64,000 nucleotides of DNA from Achromobacter deleyi (GCF_016127315.1 NZ_CP065997.1:5456001-5520000); one strand, 5' to 3'; shown: positions 1-10,855, counted from the first letter of the stretch. Notes: generated by a model from the sequence alone, not told the origin. Numbers and translations are program-made.

Positions 1-810
1 GTGTCGCGTTTCTTCGGATACGCCTCGGACTGCCGGGAACCCGCGGTCAAGAACTGGATGATCTCGCGCTTCGTGCGCAAGTATGGCGTGGACATGCGCG
101 AAGCCGAGCAGGAAGACGCGCTGGCCTACGAGTGCTTCAACGATTTCTTCACCCGCGCCCTCAAGCCGGACGCGCGGCCGCTGGACGAGGAACCGGGCGG
201 CGTGCTGTGCCCGGCGGACGGCGCCATCAGCCAGATGGGCGCCATCGAGCATGGCCGCATCTTCCAGGCCAAGGGCCACAGCTATGGCCTGGCCGACCTG
301 CTGGGCGGCGACGCCGAGCGCGCCGCGCCGTTCCAGGGCGGCGAGTTCGCCACCATCTACCTGTCGCCCAAGGACTACCACCGCGTCCACATGCCGGTGG
401 CCGGCACGCTGCGCGAGATGATCCACGTGCCGGGCCGGCTGTTCTCGGTCAATCCGCTGACCGCGCGCAACGTGCCGCGCCTGTTCGCGCGCAACGAGCG
501 CGTGGTCTGCATCTTCGACACCGAGCACGGCGCCATGGCCGTGGTGCTGGTCGGCGCCATGATCGTGGCCTCGATCGAAACCGTCTGGGCCGGCCTGGTC
601 ACGCCGTACAAGCGCCGCGTCAAGGCCGTGCGCTACGACGACGTGGCGCGCGCGCCGATCCACCTGGCCAGGGGCGCCGAGATGGGCCGCTTCAAGCTGG
701 GTTCGACCGCCATCGTGCTGTTCGGCCCGGGCAAGGTGCGCTGGGCCGACACGCCGTCTGTGCGCGGCCCCGTGCGCATGGGCGAATTGCTGGCGCTGCC
801 GCGGGACTAG
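1..810 (+). CDS. psd: Phosphatidylserine decarboxylase proenzyme, 5' end cut by window edge
   Basis: Decarboxylates phosphatidylserine to phosphatidylethanolamine at the inner membrane, the last step of PE synthesis. The visible 269 residues carry the family blocks: the [10 protein letters not shown] segment near residues 71-80, the [12 protein letters not shown] block at 121-132, the [20 protein letters not shown] block at 147-166, and the LGST motif at 233-236, whose Ser235 is the self-cleavage site that becomes the pyruvoyl group. Bacterial enzymes of this type begin with roughly 20 more residues than are seen here, so the true start probably lies upstream of base 1; the GTG at base 1 is only the first codon in the window. 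The stop codon overlaps the stop of the convergent DUF3304 gene (both lie within 807-810). Confidence 0.95.
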   Translation: MSRFFGYASDCREPAVKNWMISRFVRKYGVDMREAEQEDALAYECFNDFFTRALKPDARPLDEEPGGVLCPADGAISQMGAIEHGRIFQAKGHSYGLADLLGGDAERAAPFQGGEFATIYLSPKDYHRVHMPVAGTLREMIHVPGRLFSVNPLTARNVPRLFARNERVVCIFDTEHGAMAVVLVGAMIVASIETVWAGLVTPYKRRVKAVRYDDVARAPIHLARGAEMGRFKLGSTAIVLFGPGKVRWADTPSVRGPVRMGELLALPRD

Positions 811-1373
811 CGCGCCGGCGGCGGATTCTTTTCGACGAAGCGCCGCAGGTCCGCGGCCGTCTCGTTCCCGGGCAGCGGCAATCCCTGCAGGAAGCCCTCG
901 GCGCCCGGGCGCGCCGCGGACGGCTGCAGGTACACTTCGCCGCCGGGCAGGAACACCGCCCAGATGTAGCCGTCGTGGAACGGCTCGAACGGCAGGATCG
1001 GCGCATCGCGGCTCATCATCTGCTTCTCGCCGCGCTTGAACATGGCGTCCGTGCGCCATTCGACCCGCATCGTCATGCCGGGCTTCCATTGCGTCGAGAT
1101 GGAAACGCAGCAGGTACCCGACGTATAGGCGTGCCCCCGAACGCCGGCGGCCCAACCCTGATCGATGTAGACGGGCGCCACGCCTTCATCCAGATAATTG
1201 ATGATGCCAAGCCGCACACCCAGCGTATCGGGAATCGGCTCGCCCTGAGCCCTTGCGGGAGTCATCGCCAGCGCCAGGAGCAGCAGGACAAGCCCTGACA
1301 GCAGGTAGCCGCCTGATCGAAGCCAGGCCGGAAACATCGACCCGCGACGCCAGGGATTGGTTGATGTCAACAT
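807..1373 (-). CDS. DUF3304-family exported protein, candidate Tle1 immunity or accessory protein
   Basis: A 188-residue protein with an N-terminal signal sequence: basic residues, a hydrophobic stretch ([17 protein letters not shown]) and a likely signal peptidase I site after ARA. The mature part, with [12 protein letters not shown] near its start and a paired-cysteine segment (SGTCCVSIS), resembles DUF3304 proteins, which are commonly found beside DUF2235 lipase effectors in Betaproteobacteria. It is the last gene of the vgrG module, 2 bases after the effector gene. A periplasmic partner of an antibacterial phospholipase delivered to the periplasm would fit an immunity role, but that is inference from position and export signal. 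The ATG at 1373 was chosen because it sits directly after the effector stop; a second ATG lies 12 codons further in. The stop overlaps that of psd. Confidence 0.72.
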   Translation of the reverse strand: MLTSTNPWRRGSMFPAWLRSGGYLLSGLVLLLLALAMTPARAQGEPIPDTLGVRLGIINYLDEGVAPVYIDQGWAAGVRGHAYTSGTCCVSISTQWKPGMTMRVEWRTDAMFKRGEKQMMSRDAPILPFEPFHDGYIWAVFLPGGEVYLQPSAARPGAEGFLQGLPLPGNETAADLRRFVEKNPPPAR

Positions 1374-1375
1374 GG

Positions 1376-3535
1376 CTAGAACCTGGGCAAGGCGTTGAAA
1401 TTCATCGGCATGTTCTGCAAGGCGCGTTGCGTGTCCTCTCGCTCCTTCTGCGCTTCCCGCAGTGCCCGCACCTGGGGATTGGTGTAGACCGAACGCCAGC
1501 GCAGGTACCCCCACTGCCAATAGAACTCCCGCCCGCCCGGTTGCAGCGTCAGGTCATTCGAATTGGCGCGGTAGCGCGCCAATTCGGCCTGCTCCGCTTT
1601 GTTGGGCCGCGCGATCAGGGCCAGGTCGGGCCGGCCGATGGCGACGTATTCTTCCGCCTCCTTCTCGCGTTTCTCCAACTGTTTGATACGGTCCTGCTGT
1701 TGCACGATCCAGACGTCGTCGTCCTTGCCCAACGGCTTGAACCAGGCGCGGGAATCATGCACGAAGTTATCCAGCAAATCGATCACCGCGGCGGCGGGCC
1801 TGCCAGGCAGGTTCCAGACCGTGCGAAGCTGATCGAGCCACATTTTTTCCTTGTTGCCCCGCAGCAGCAGCATGACGCTGTCGTAAAGGCGGGCGCCTTC
1901 GCTGCCCGGGCCGGGCATCATCGTCGGCGTCCTGGAGCGCTCCAGGGCGTTGTCCGTGGTCAGCTTGCGCACTTCCAGCAGCAGCTCCTCATTGGCCTGT
2001 ATCAGGTCTTCGTAGTCCTGCGGGTAGTTTGCCCGGGCGCGCACCGCGCTGGGCGTGGCGCCGATCCACTCGGGTCCGCGTTCGGCCCGCAGGCGCCGCC
2101 AGCGCAGGTACTGCACATAGTGGTTGTACAGGATGCGCGTGGACGATGTCTGCTTCTGTGAAATATCGCGGGTGGCCTCCACGTAGGCATTGAATGCCGC
2201 GCGCAGTTCGGCGGACACCTCGAATTGGCTCTGGAATTCGGCGGGGGCAAGGTGCAGCCGCACCGGCACGCCCGCCTGCACCGCCTCTCGGTACATATCG
2301 CACAACGGAATCTGGGACAGCTTGTCGCTGTCCTTGGCGCCGCGCCCCTGTTCGCCCGGCTTGTAGCCACCGCCGACGTCCGAATGCACCCCCGGATAGA
2401 CGATTTCCTCGTAGTTCGGCCCGTCGATCAGATCCAGCGGAAAAGACCCGCGCACCTCGTGCGCGCCGACCATGTGGACGCAGCGCGACACCAGGTTGGG
2501 GATTTCCATGTCCTTCTTGCGCGCCCAGGCGCCGTGCCCGTCCCACACCTGTTCGCTCACGCTCTGGGCGATGCCGGCGGACGCGACCGTGTCGAAAATT
2601 CCCATGAAATCAATATCGACCTTGATGCCCGCCAGGCGCAGCACGCCATCGCCGCGGGGGGAATAGAACGAGATGCCTCCCGGTGGATCGCAGGCATCCT
2701 TGAGCCAGTTGGCGAACACCCGCGCCTCGGCCGCGCCCCGCGAAAAACCGAAGATGGACACACGGATGCGCTCGATCTTCGGATTGGTGTCCAGGTAGCC
2801 GCCCAGCAGCGTGCGCAGATCCCGATTGCGCCTGGACAGCACCGTGTAGCGGGCCATGTCTTTCGGCTCGGTGTTGTTGACCTCGCGCACACGCAAAAGG
2901 GTATCCACGAACCCTTGCGTGCGCCGGGCCAGGACATCGGCCGCATCGCCCGGTTTCATGCCGGTGTACGCGGCCAGCGGGACCTTGGCCGCCTTCGCCA
3001 GGTCTTCGACCTGCAGGCGCGACAAGGCGATATCCGCGCTCATTTCCCGCACCAGCGTCGTCGCGCGCTGGCCCATGGCATCGGTCAAGGTTCTATTGGG
3101 CACGAAATGGCTGTAGAGGTTGTTCTGGAACTCCAGCAAGGCCCAGTTGATGCGGGCCTCCCCTCCCCAGCCGGCGGCGGCGCCGGCCTGCGCGTGAGCG
3201 CCCGTGCCGGGGTCGCCCACCTTCTCGACGCAAGGCGTGCCCACGCCTTCCACATAGGTGCGGAAGCGGTGCTGCCGCGCGCTGTAGCTGGGATCGATCG
3301 TGTCGTCGAACACGGAGTACAGGCGCGCCACATTGGTCTGCGTGTGATTTCCCGCCTTCTCCGACATGTACATGTTGTTGCGCGTGCCATCGAAGAAGAA
3401 GCCGAAGAACAGCTCGATCGCGCAATCCGTGCCGGCCTTTTCGCCCATGCGCTGGCAGGCCTTGCGCTGCTCGCGGAAATCCAGGTCCGAGGGGATCTCG
3501 CGGCAAGGGCCGGCGAAGCGGAATTTGAAAGTCAT
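1376..3535 (-). CDS. Type VI secretion lipase effector, Tle1 family (DUF2235)
   Basis: A 719-residue DUF2235 alpha/beta-hydrolase. Tle1 enzymes are antibacterial phospholipases delivered by the type VI system. Visible landmarks are FFFDGTRNN at 46-54, the nucleophile elbow GFSRG at 263-267 (Ser265), FDTV at 314-317, and HSDVGGGY at 384-391, which carries an acidic residue typical of the Tle1 catalytic centre. The C-terminal 300 residues are rich in charged helices with a coiled-coil-like KQLEKREKEAEEY segment and probably form the membrane-binding or VgrG-docking part. The start at 3535 gives the ATGA overlap with the DUF4123 gene; longer upstream reading in this frame is a shadow of that gene. 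Cargo of the upstream VgrG is inferred from gene order; the enzymatic specificity (PLA1 or PLA2) cannot be read from the sequence. Confidence 0.9.
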   Translation of the reverse strand: MTFKFRFAGPCREIPSDLDFREQRKACQRMGEKAGTDCAIELFFGFFFDGTRNNMYMSEKAGNHTQTNVARLYSVFDDTIDPSYSARQHRFRTYVEGVGTPCVEKVGDPGTGAHAQAGAAAGWGGEARINWALLEFQNNLYSHFVPNRTLTDAMGQRATTLVREMSADIALSRLQVEDLAKAAKVPLAAYTGMKPGDAADVLARRTQGFVDTLLRVREVNNTEPKDMARYTVLSRRNRDLRTLLGGYLDTNPKIERIRVSIFGFSRGAAEARVFANWLKDACDPPGGISFYSPRGDGVLRLAGIKVDIDFMGIFDTVASAGIAQSVSEQVWDGHGAWARKKDMEIPNLVSRCVHMVGAHEVRGSFPLDLIDGPNYEEIVYPGVHSDVGGGYKPGEQGRGAKDSDKLSQIPLCDMYREAVQAGVPVRLHLAPAEFQSQFEVSAELRAAFNAYVEATRDISQKQTSSTRILYNHYVQYLRWRRLRAERGPEWIGATPSAVRARANYPQDYEDLIQANEELLLEVRKLTTDNALERSRTPTMMPGPGSEGARLYDSVMLLLRGNKEKMWLDQLRTVWNLPGRPAAAVIDLLDNFVHDSRAWFKPLGKDDDVWIVQQQDRIKQLEKREKEAEEYVAIGRPDLALIARPNKAEQAELARYRANSNDLTLQPGGREFYWQWGYLRWRSVYTNPQVRALREAQKEREDTQRALQNMPMNFNALPRF

Positions 3536-4398
3536 GAGGACAGTTCCGAACTGGAAACGGCAAGGGACGGCGCGGCGCTGGCGGGCGCCAGCATGCCGTG
3601 GCGGCGCAGCAGCGCCAGACCATGCCGGTACGCCAGCGCTTCGTTGTCCAGGCCTCGGCGCGCCAGTCGTCGCACGCCCTCCAGGATGCATTGGTACGCC
3701 GTCGAGGGCGGGCAGGTCAACGCGCCGAACAACGGCGCGCGCAGTTGCACGAAGCGCAGGATGGCGTCGGGCAGCGCCAGCAGGTGCAGATGGCGCTGCT
3801 GGTCGGCGGCGATCACATAGGGTTCGGCCGGCGCGTCCGGATCGAAGCGCGGATCCCCCTGCGCCACCCGCAGCGCGCCGCGGCGGTCCACGTACGACCA
3901 GCGCGAGATGCCCGCCAGCAGCCGCTGGCGCTGCGCGGGCGCGAACACCTCCAGCAGCGCCGCGAAGGACCGCGTATCGGCCAGGCGCAGCAGGTAGGCC
4001 TTGCCCTCGGTGTTGACCGCCTCGATCTGGCGGCACAGATGATCGGCCAGCTGCTCGAGCGGCGCCGACGTGGTCAGCAGGCTCATCATCGGCTTGCCGC
4101 GCGTGAGCCGCATGAGCTTGTCGCACACGGGCGCGCGCAACGCCGGCACCCACGACAGCCGCAACAGGTACGGCGCCACCTGGTCCAGGCCCTCGCCCTG
4201 GTAGCGGCCGGCGTAAAGCGAGCAGTAGTCCTCGGCGTCCAGCCAGCGCGCCAGCCGCTCGGGCAGGCGCGGCGAGAAAGCGGCGTCGAGCAGCACGTAG
4301 CGCTCCGGCATGTCCGGATGGTTCCAGGCAGGGGCGTGCAAGGCCTGCGCCACGTCCGGCGTGGCCGGATCGATCCAGGTGTCGCGGTCCTCAAGCAT
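3532..4398 (-). CDS. DUF4123 type VI effector adaptor/chaperone (Tap/Tec type)
   Basis: A 288-residue DUF4123 protein. Members bind a cognate effector and load it onto the tip of the matching VgrG without being secreted themselves. The N-terminal half has the family pattern: YVLLDAAFSPRLPERL near 33-49, the acidic DAEDYCSLYAGRY segment, then VAPYLLRL. The gene overlaps the end of vgrG by 8 bases and the start of the lipase gene by 4 bases, so translation of the three is probably coupled and the adaptor most likely pairs this VgrG with the Tle1 effector. No transmembrane or signal segment is seen, consistent with a cytosolic chaperone. Confidence 0.85.
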   Translation of the reverse strand: MLEDRDTWIDPATPDVAQALHAPAWNHPDMPERYVLLDAAFSPRLPERLARWLDAEDYCSLYAGRYQGEGLDQVAPYLLRLSWVPALRAPVCDKLMRLTRGKPMMSLLTTSAPLEQLADHLCRQIEAVNTEGKAYLLRLADTRSFAALLEVFAPAQRQRLLAGISRWSYVDRRGALRVAQGDPRFDPDAPAEPYVIAADQQRHLHLLALPDAILRFVQLRAPLFGALTCPPSTAYQCILEGVRRLARRGLDNEALAYRHGLALLRRHGMLAPASAAPSLAVSSSELSS

Positions 4399-7324
4399 TC
4401 TTCACCGTCATTGCGGAACCGCCCGCGGCCGCTTCCACCGCGCAGCTGACGCACACGCTCTGCGGGAACTGCGGGAACGGATACGGCAATTGGTCCGGCC
4501 CGGCGAACTGCTTGTTGCCGGTCTTGACATCGATGCGCCCCGGCGCGGTCACGGTGATGTTGCCGCCCTCGAGCACGATGCTCGCGCCGGCCGCCGTGGC
4601 GATGCGGATGCGCTTGGGCGCGGCGTATTCCACCGCCGTATTGGCGCTGCCGATCGTGATGTCCTGCTGCGCCTGCACCCGCAGGATGTCGTGCTGCGCC
4701 TGAATGTCGACGTTGCCCTTGGCCGAGATCAGGTCCAGTCCAGACCCCGCCCCGCCCTGCTGCAGCCCCGCCACGATCCCCAGCCCCTGGCCCGTGTGCA
4801 GGCGCAGCGCGCCCATCACCGCCAGGTTCTGGTCCTTGCCCGAGGACCAGTGCACCGCCTCGCCGGCCGTGTACTGCAGGTGCTGGCCGGCGATCTGCGC
4901 CAGGCCCGCGCGCGCCGCCATCAGCACCACCGGATCGGTGGGATGCGCCACCTTGCCTTGCGCCGCATCGGTATGCTTGGCCGAGGCGTCGCCGAGCGCG
5001 CCATCCACGCTCGCGCCCGCCACCGTGCCCGAGACCGCCCGGTGCATCGCCGCCAGCGGCGCCTTGTCGCCATCGAGCGCGCTGGCGCCCGGACCGCGCG
5101 TGCCCTGCACCGTCGCCAGCCGCAGCCCCTGGTGCGCGCCCACCACGCCATCGAGCGAACGCGCCATCTGCTCGGTCTGGCTGGCCAGCGCCTGCACCCC
5201 GGCCGCATCGCCGATGGCGCTGGCATTACCGCTGGTGGCGGTATAGGTGCTCAGCAGCACGCCCGCGCCGCCTCGCACCGCGCCGTAGCCGTCGGTGCGC
5301 AGTTCAGCTCCCAGGCCGCGCAGGCCGCCGCGGTAGTTGCCGGCCTGGTGGATCAGGTGGCCCAGGTTCAGCTCGCTGGCCTGCGCGCTGCTCTTGACCT
5401 GCATGCGCAGTTGGCCGTCGGTGTCGTCGAACACGATCTGGTTGTAGCCCGCGCCGCCGAACTCCTTGCTCTTGAAGCCGCTCAACGCGGCCGCGTTGCG
5501 GTGGTTCTCGTCGCCGCCGGCCGCGCCGTGCCAGGCCGGCGCGTTGCCCGAGGCCAGGTTGGCCTGGGCGCTGGGCGCGTTGTCGCGCGCGGCGGCATAG
5601 ACCTGCGTCTCGGCCTTGCCGCCCTGGCGTCCGCCCGGCGTGGCGGGCGTGCCGCCTTCGCCGCGGCCGTTGTACAGCGCGCCCACCACGATGGGTTGGT
5701 CGATGTCGTCGTCCAGGAAGCGCACCAGCACCTCCTGGCCGATGCGCGGCACGAAGCTGATGCCCATGCCCGCGCCCGACTGGCGCTGCGCCACCCGCAC
5801 CCAGCGGCTGGCGGCCTCGCCCTCGGCGCCGCCGGCCTGCCAGTGGAAGCGGATGCGCACGTCGCCGCGCTTGTTGCGCAGGATCTCGTCATGCTCTTTC
5901 GGTTGCGTGCCGCCCTCGGCGTCGGTGACCACCGCGGTGTGCACGCCGTGCACCGACGGCGCCCCCGTCAGGCGCGCGCCGCGCTGTTGCGGCAACGCGG
6001 GCCGCCAGGGCCGGTCACAGCGCACCGCCTCGAAGCAGTTGGCGTAGCCGACCTCGCGCGCCTTGGCCAGCACGGCCGGATCAGCGGATTGCGACGCCTC
6101 CGCCGGCAATCGGCCAGCCAGCAATCCGTCCGTGACGGCGTCATCCGATGCGGGATCGGCCATGCCGCCGCCAAACCCGGCGTGGTCCACGGCCTCGCCG
6201 TCCAGCGTCAGATACGCATCCAGCCCGCCCAACCGCTGCGCCAGCGAAGCCTGGGTTTCCGGAGGCAAGTTGTTGATGCCTACGTGCTCGATCCAGTCCA
6301 GCGCAAAGACCGGCTCGAAGCCGGACTCGCCCGAGGGGCCCAGCGACGACAGGTCCTGCAGCGTGAAGCGCGTGCCCGAGCGGAACGTGCGCACCACCCC
6401 GCGGCCCGCGAAGGTCTCGGCGCGGGCGCGCACGGCCTCGCGCGCCAGTTCCGCCTGGCGGCGGGCCTGGGCCTCGTCGGCAAAGCCGCCATGGCCGGCA
6501 ATCTCGTACCAGTCCAACCCGGCCGCATCGTCCTGTCCGCTGGCCGCGTTGACCGGCGCCTGCGCGGCCACGGCGCGCTTGCCGCTGTCGTGCCAGCCCA
6601 GCACGGTGATGCTGTCCGGCGTGCGGCGGCGCTGGCGCACCAGCGCCTGCACGGTGTCGCGCGATTCGGTCGCGGCGGCGCGCTGGAAGCGGATGCCGCC
6701 ACCCGCGGACTCGGCGTCCTCGGCCAGGTTGCGGCTGTCGGCGAACAACTGCACCACATGGCGCGCGGGCACGCTTTCGTCTTCCAGCACGGTCCAGCCC
6801 AGGCCGGCCTCGGCCAGCAGGCGCATCAGGAAGTCGTAGTCGGTTTCGCGGTATTGGGTGGTGTAGGGACGCGGCGCCAGGTCGGCCAGCGCGCCTTCGA
6901 CGTCGGCCGCGATGCGGTAGACATAGCCCTCATAGCTATCGAGCACATGGCGCACGATGTCCAGCACGGCCTTGCCCTCGAACACGCGGCTGGCGCGCCG
7001 CTGCGTGGCCAGCCACAGCCACGGCGCCACGGTCAGCCGGTAGCGCGCCAGGCCGGCGTCGCCCGACAGCAGCTCGGCCTCGCGGATCACGCCGCTGCGC
7101 GCGGCCTGGCTGCCGTCGGCGCGCGTGGTCCACAAGGTCACCGGGCGCGAGATCATGTCCTGCAGCGACAGGCCGGCATTGTCCGACAGCGCCACCACGC
7201 GCAACTGGCCCACGCCGGAAAGCGCCTCGCGCGCGATCCAGCCCTCCACCTGCAAGGACGCAAGCGCGCCCTCGCCCTGCAGGCGATAGAGCCGCGAATC
7301 GGAATTGAGCAGGCTGGCGCTCAT
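4391..7324 (-). CDS. vgrG: Type VI secretion spike protein VgrG with C-terminal DUF2345 extension
   Basis: A 977-residue VgrG. Residues about 20-350 form the gp27-like phage hub region with the conserved YRETDYDFLMRLLAEAGL segment at 158-175. Residues 455-555 form the gp5-like OB-fold, with RGDVRIRFHW at 486-495, RIGQEVLVRFLDDDIDQP and VVGALYNG. The C-terminal third has the repeated beta pattern of DUF2345, ending near 950 with ITVTAPGRIDVKTGNKQF. No enzymatic C-terminal domain is evident, so it probably acts as spike and carrier for the separate Tle1 cargo encoded downstream. No other type VI structural genes are in the window, so this is an orphan vgrG-effector island served by a machine encoded elsewhere. 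Confidence 0.95.
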   Translation of the reverse strand: MSASLLNSDSRLYRLQGEGALASLQVEGWIAREALSGVGQLRVVALSDNAGLSLQDMISRPVTLWTTRADGSQAARSGVIREAELLSGDAGLARYRLTVAPWLWLATQRRASRVFEGKAVLDIVRHVLDSYEGYVYRIAADVEGALADLAPRPYTTQYRETDYDFLMRLLAEAGLGWTVLEDESVPARHVVQLFADSRNLAEDAESAGGGIRFQRAAATESRDTVQALVRQRRRTPDSITVLGWHDSGKRAVAAQAPVNAASGQDDAAGLDWYEIAGHGGFADEAQARRQAELAREAVRARAETFAGRGVVRTFRSGTRFTLQDLSSLGPSGESGFEPVFALDWIEHVGINNLPPETQASLAQRLGGLDAYLTLDGEAVDHAGFGGGMADPASDDAVTDGLLAGRLPAEASQSADPAVLAKAREVGYANCFEAVRCDRPWRPALPQQRGARLTGAPSVHGVHTAVVTDAEGGTQPKEHDEILRNKRGDVRIRFHWQAGGAEGEAASRWVRVAQRQSGAGMGISFVPRIGQEVLVRFLDDDIDQPIVVGALYNGRGEGGTPATPGGRQGGKAETQVYAAARDNAPSAQANLASGNAPAWHGAAGGDENHRNAAALSGFKSKEFGGAGYNQIVFDDTDGQLRMQVKSSAQASELNLGHLIHQAGNYRGGLRGLGAELRTDGYGAVRGGAGVLLSTYTATSGNASAIGDAAGVQALASQTEQMARSLDGVVGAHQGLRLATVQGTRGPGASALDGDKAPLAAMHRAVSGTVAGASVDGALGDASAKHTDAAQGKVAHPTDPVVLMAARAGLAQIAGQHLQYTAGEAVHWSSGKDQNLAVMGALRLHTGQGLGIVAGLQQGGAGSGLDLISAKGNVDIQAQHDILRVQAQQDITIGSANTAVEYAAPKRIRIATAAGASIVLEGGNITVTAPGRIDVKTGNKQFAGPDQLPYPFPQFPQSVCVSCAVEAAAGGSAMTVKNA

Positions 7325-7787
7325 GGCCGCCTGGAACGCTGGAACAGGGTTGAAGCCGGCACAGTCAGGGGTCTCCCATGCACAGTCCTACAGCGGGGCC
7401 AAAGAGAAATAACACGCCAGCTTGGCCCGACCGGAAATTCAGCCGTGCGTAATGTGCAACCAAATCTTGGCGCGCGGGGGATGCCGGTTTGCGCCTGGGA
7501 GCGGCGGATCGACGGGAGCCCTGGCGCTGCGGATTGCGCCAAAAGAATGAGGATGTGCGGGGATGATGCGAATTATCACAATTTCTCAGGTTCCGATAAC
7601 GAACCCGCCCCCGGCCACCGCCTGAATCGCGACGGACGCCGCTGGCTCGACGACACGGCGGCGGCAACCCTCGCCGCCTCCCGATCAAGCAGGCTTCTAT
7701 TTTCAATAAAGCGAACAGGAAATTCATGATTTATTCGCTTTATGCGGTCAATCGCCCTAGGTAGATTGGAGCTTTTTCGCGCCCGCC
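7325..7787. other. Gene-free divergent intergenic region
   Basis: 463 bases between the divergent vgrG and the hydroxyacid oxidase gene. It should hold both promoters. Short ORFs on both strands here lack convincing ribosome sites and recognisable products. The only structure I can point to is the dyad at 7706-7743, entered separately; the stretch 7690-7745 is clearly richer in AT than the surrounding genes. Confidence 0.6.
7706..7743. promoter_or_regulatory. Inverted repeat upstream of hydroxyacid oxidase gene, possible operator
   Basis: Perfect 10-base arms ATAAAGCGAA (7706-7715) and TTCGCTTTAT (7734-7743) separated by 18 bases, in an AT-rich patch ending 44 bases before the ATG of the downstream gene. 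The position suits an operator or a promoter-overlapping regulator site. No T-run follows, so it is not a classical terminator. The binding protein is unknown. Confidence 0.4.
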
Positions 7788-8993
7788 ATGACCACGACCG
7801 CCCTGACCGCCGCCGCCAACGCCGCCACCCCGAGCCGCCCGCCCCGCGCCCTGGCGCGCATGCTGTCGCTGGACGACTTCGAGGCCGCCGCGCGCCGGCG
7901 CCTGCCGCGCCCGATCTTCGGCTATGTGGCCGGCGCCGCCGAAGACAACCAATCCCTGCGGGCCAATCGCGAGGCCTTCGGCCGCTATGCCTTCCAGCCG
8001 CGCGTGCTGGTCGACGTCTCGCGCCGCCACCAGCAGGTCGAGCTGTTCGGCCGCCGCTACGAATCGCCGTTCGGCATCGCGCCCATGGGCATCAGCGCGC
8101 TGTCCGCCTATCGCGGCGACATCGTGCTGGCTCGGGCCGCGCGCGAACAGGGCATTCCCGCCATCCTCAGCGGCACGGCGCTGATCGCGCTGGAGGACGT
8201 CATCCAGGCCGCGCCCGGCACCTGGTTCCAGGCCTACCTGCCCGGCGACCCGGCGCGCATCGACGCGCTGGTGGCGCGCGCGGCCCGCGCTGGCTACGAG
8301 ACCCTGGTGCTGACGGTGGACATCCCGGTGTCGGCCAACCGCGAGAACAACGTGCGCACCGGTTTTTCCACGCCGCTCAAGCCGAGCCTGCGGCTGGCCT
8401 GGGACGGCCTGACCCGGCCGCGCTGGCTGGCGGGCACCTTCCTGCGCACGCTGCTGGCCCACGGCATGCCGCACTTCGAGAATTCGTTCGCCACGCGCGG
8501 CGCGCCCATCGTGTCGGGCTCGGTGCTGCGCGATTTCAGCGCGCGCGACCACCTCAATTGGGAACACGTGGCGCGCATCCGCCGGCAATGGCAGGGCACG
8601 CTCATCATCAAGGGCATCCTGCATCCGGCCGACGCGCGTCTGGCGCGCGAGCACGGCGCGGACGGCATCATCGTCTCCAACCACGGCGGCCGCCAGCTCG
8701 ACGGCGCCCTCTCGCCGCTGCGCGCCCTGCCCGGCGTGGTGGCGGCCGCCGGCGCCATGCCGGTGATGATGGACAGCGGCGTGCGCCGCGGCGGCGACGT
8801 CCTCAAGGCGCTGGCGCTGGGCGCGCGTTTCGTGTTCGTCGGGCGTCCCTTCAACTATGCCGCGGCGGTCGGCGGCCAGGCCGGCGTGGCGCACGCCATC
8901 GGCCTGCTGCGCGCCGAGGTCGACCGCAACATGGCCATGCTCGGCATCAACCGCCTGGAGCAGATGGACGCCAGCCTGTTGACGCCTGCCTGA
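7788..8993 (+). CDS. FMN-dependent alpha-hydroxy acid oxidase/dehydrogenase
   Basis: A 401-residue TIM-barrel flavoenzyme of the lactate dehydrogenase/glycolate oxidase family, oxidising an L-2-hydroxy acid to the 2-oxo acid with FMN. The active-site set is present: Tyr46 in FGYVAGAAED, FMN-binding GIAPMGISAL at 96-105, WFQAYLPGD at 146-154, Lys275 in LIIKGI, the SNHGGRQLDG motif at 297-306 with catalytic His299 and substrate Arg302, and the phosphate-binding DSGVRRGGDVLKAL segment from 329. The length matches LldD-type enzymes. The substrate (lactate, mandelate, glycolate or other) cannot be fixed: no lactate permease or lldR is adjacent. The first 20 residues are Ala/Thr-rich and no strong ribosome site precedes the ATG, so the exact start is uncertain. 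Confidence 0.9.
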   Translation: MTTTALTAAANAATPSRPPRALARMLSLDDFEAAARRRLPRPIFGYVAGAAEDNQSLRANREAFGRYAFQPRVLVDVSRRHQQVELFGRRYESPFGIAPMGISALSAYRGDIVLARAAREQGIPAILSGTALIALEDVIQAAPGTWFQAYLPGDPARIDALVARAARAGYETLVLTVDIPVSANRENNVRTGFSTPLKPSLRLAWDGLTRPRWLAGTFLRTLLAHGMPHFENSFATRGAPIVSGSVLRDFSARDHLNWEHVARIRRQWQGTLIIKGILHPADARLAREHGADGIIVSNHGGRQLDGALSPLRALPGVVAAAGAMPVMMDSGVRRGGDVLKALALGARFVFVGRPFNYAAAVGGQAGVAHAIGLLRAEVDRNMAMLGINRLEQMDASLLTPA

Positions 8994-9149
8994 CGCGCCG
9001 CTCGAGGCGGCCGTCACGCCGACGCGGCGGCGTCCGCCAGGCGCCGCGGGTGTCATTTCCATCCGGGACGCCGCGCCCGCTAGGCATAGAATGACGGTTC
9101 CTTCGCTACCGCCGGGCCGGCCTTCGCGCCAGCCTCCGCCCCGCCGCCC

Positions 9150-10313
<1,164 letters not shown>

Positions 10314-10361
10314 GGCCGCCAGGCGCGGCGGGCAATCCGCCGGCGCCGCGCCCCTGGCGTC

Positions 10362-10817
10362 CTAGGCGTCGTCCGGCAGCGGCCCGCGCTCCAGGTAGCT
10401 GGTCAGCGCGATGTCGCTGGTGGTGTTGGTGATGCCCTCGATCTGATGGATGCGCGCCAGCAGCGCCTCCAGCGCCTGGGTGTCGCGCACCCGCACCTTG
10501 AGCAGCATGGCGCTCTTGCCGGTGATGGTGTGGATCTCCTCGACCTCGGTCAATTCGGCCAGGCCCAGCACCTGCTGGGTGATGCTCCAGTTATTGGTGT
10601 CCACGTGCACGAACGCCAGCAGCGGGCGGCCGATGCGGGCGCCGTCCAGCCGCGCGGCGATGCCCTTGATGAGGCCATCGCGCTTGAGGCGCTTGACCCG
10701 CTCGTGCACGGCGGGGGCCGACAGGTTCAGCAATTTGCCCAATTCGGCGTAGCTCGGCGAGGCGTCGTCCGCCAGCAGCGTTAATAGTTTTCGGTCGCGG
10801 TCGTCGAGATCTGGCAT
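10362..10817 (-). CDS. Lrp/AsnC-family transcriptional regulator
   Basis: A 151-residue Lrp-type regulator. The N-terminal winged helix-turn-helix covers about residues 3-60 (LDDRDRKLLTLLADDA, then YAELGKLLNLSAPAVHERVKRL), and the C-terminal RAM/ligand domain covers about 65-145, with VEEIHTITGKSAMLLKVRV. Such proteins sense amino acids or related metabolites. It is divergent from the MFS exporter gene with a 92-base spacer containing an AT-rich dyad, so it most likely controls that exporter and itself. Confidence 0.92.
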   Translation of the reverse strand: MPDLDDRDRKLLTLLADDASPSYAELGKLLNLSAPAVHERVKRLKRDGLIKGIAARLDGARIGRPLLAFVHVDTNNWSITQQVLGLAELTEVEEIHTITGKSAMLLKVRVRDTQALEALLARIHQIEGITNTTSDIALTSYLERGPLPDDA

Positions 10818-10855
10818 TGGAATCTGGTTCTGCCTAATGGCATTCGAACTTTTAC

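Noticed and set aside
1..810. GTG at base 1 as true psd start
   Set aside because: Family members have additional N-terminal residues; the gene is most simply cut by the window edge.
7365..7727. 120-codon ORF upstream of vgrG
   Set aside because: No ribosome site, no recognisable product, lies in the divergent promoter region.
4310..7729. 1139-codon plus-strand ORF opposite vgrG
   Set aside because: Antisense shadow: Arg/Ala/His-rich composition without domains, exactly opposite a clear VgrG gene.
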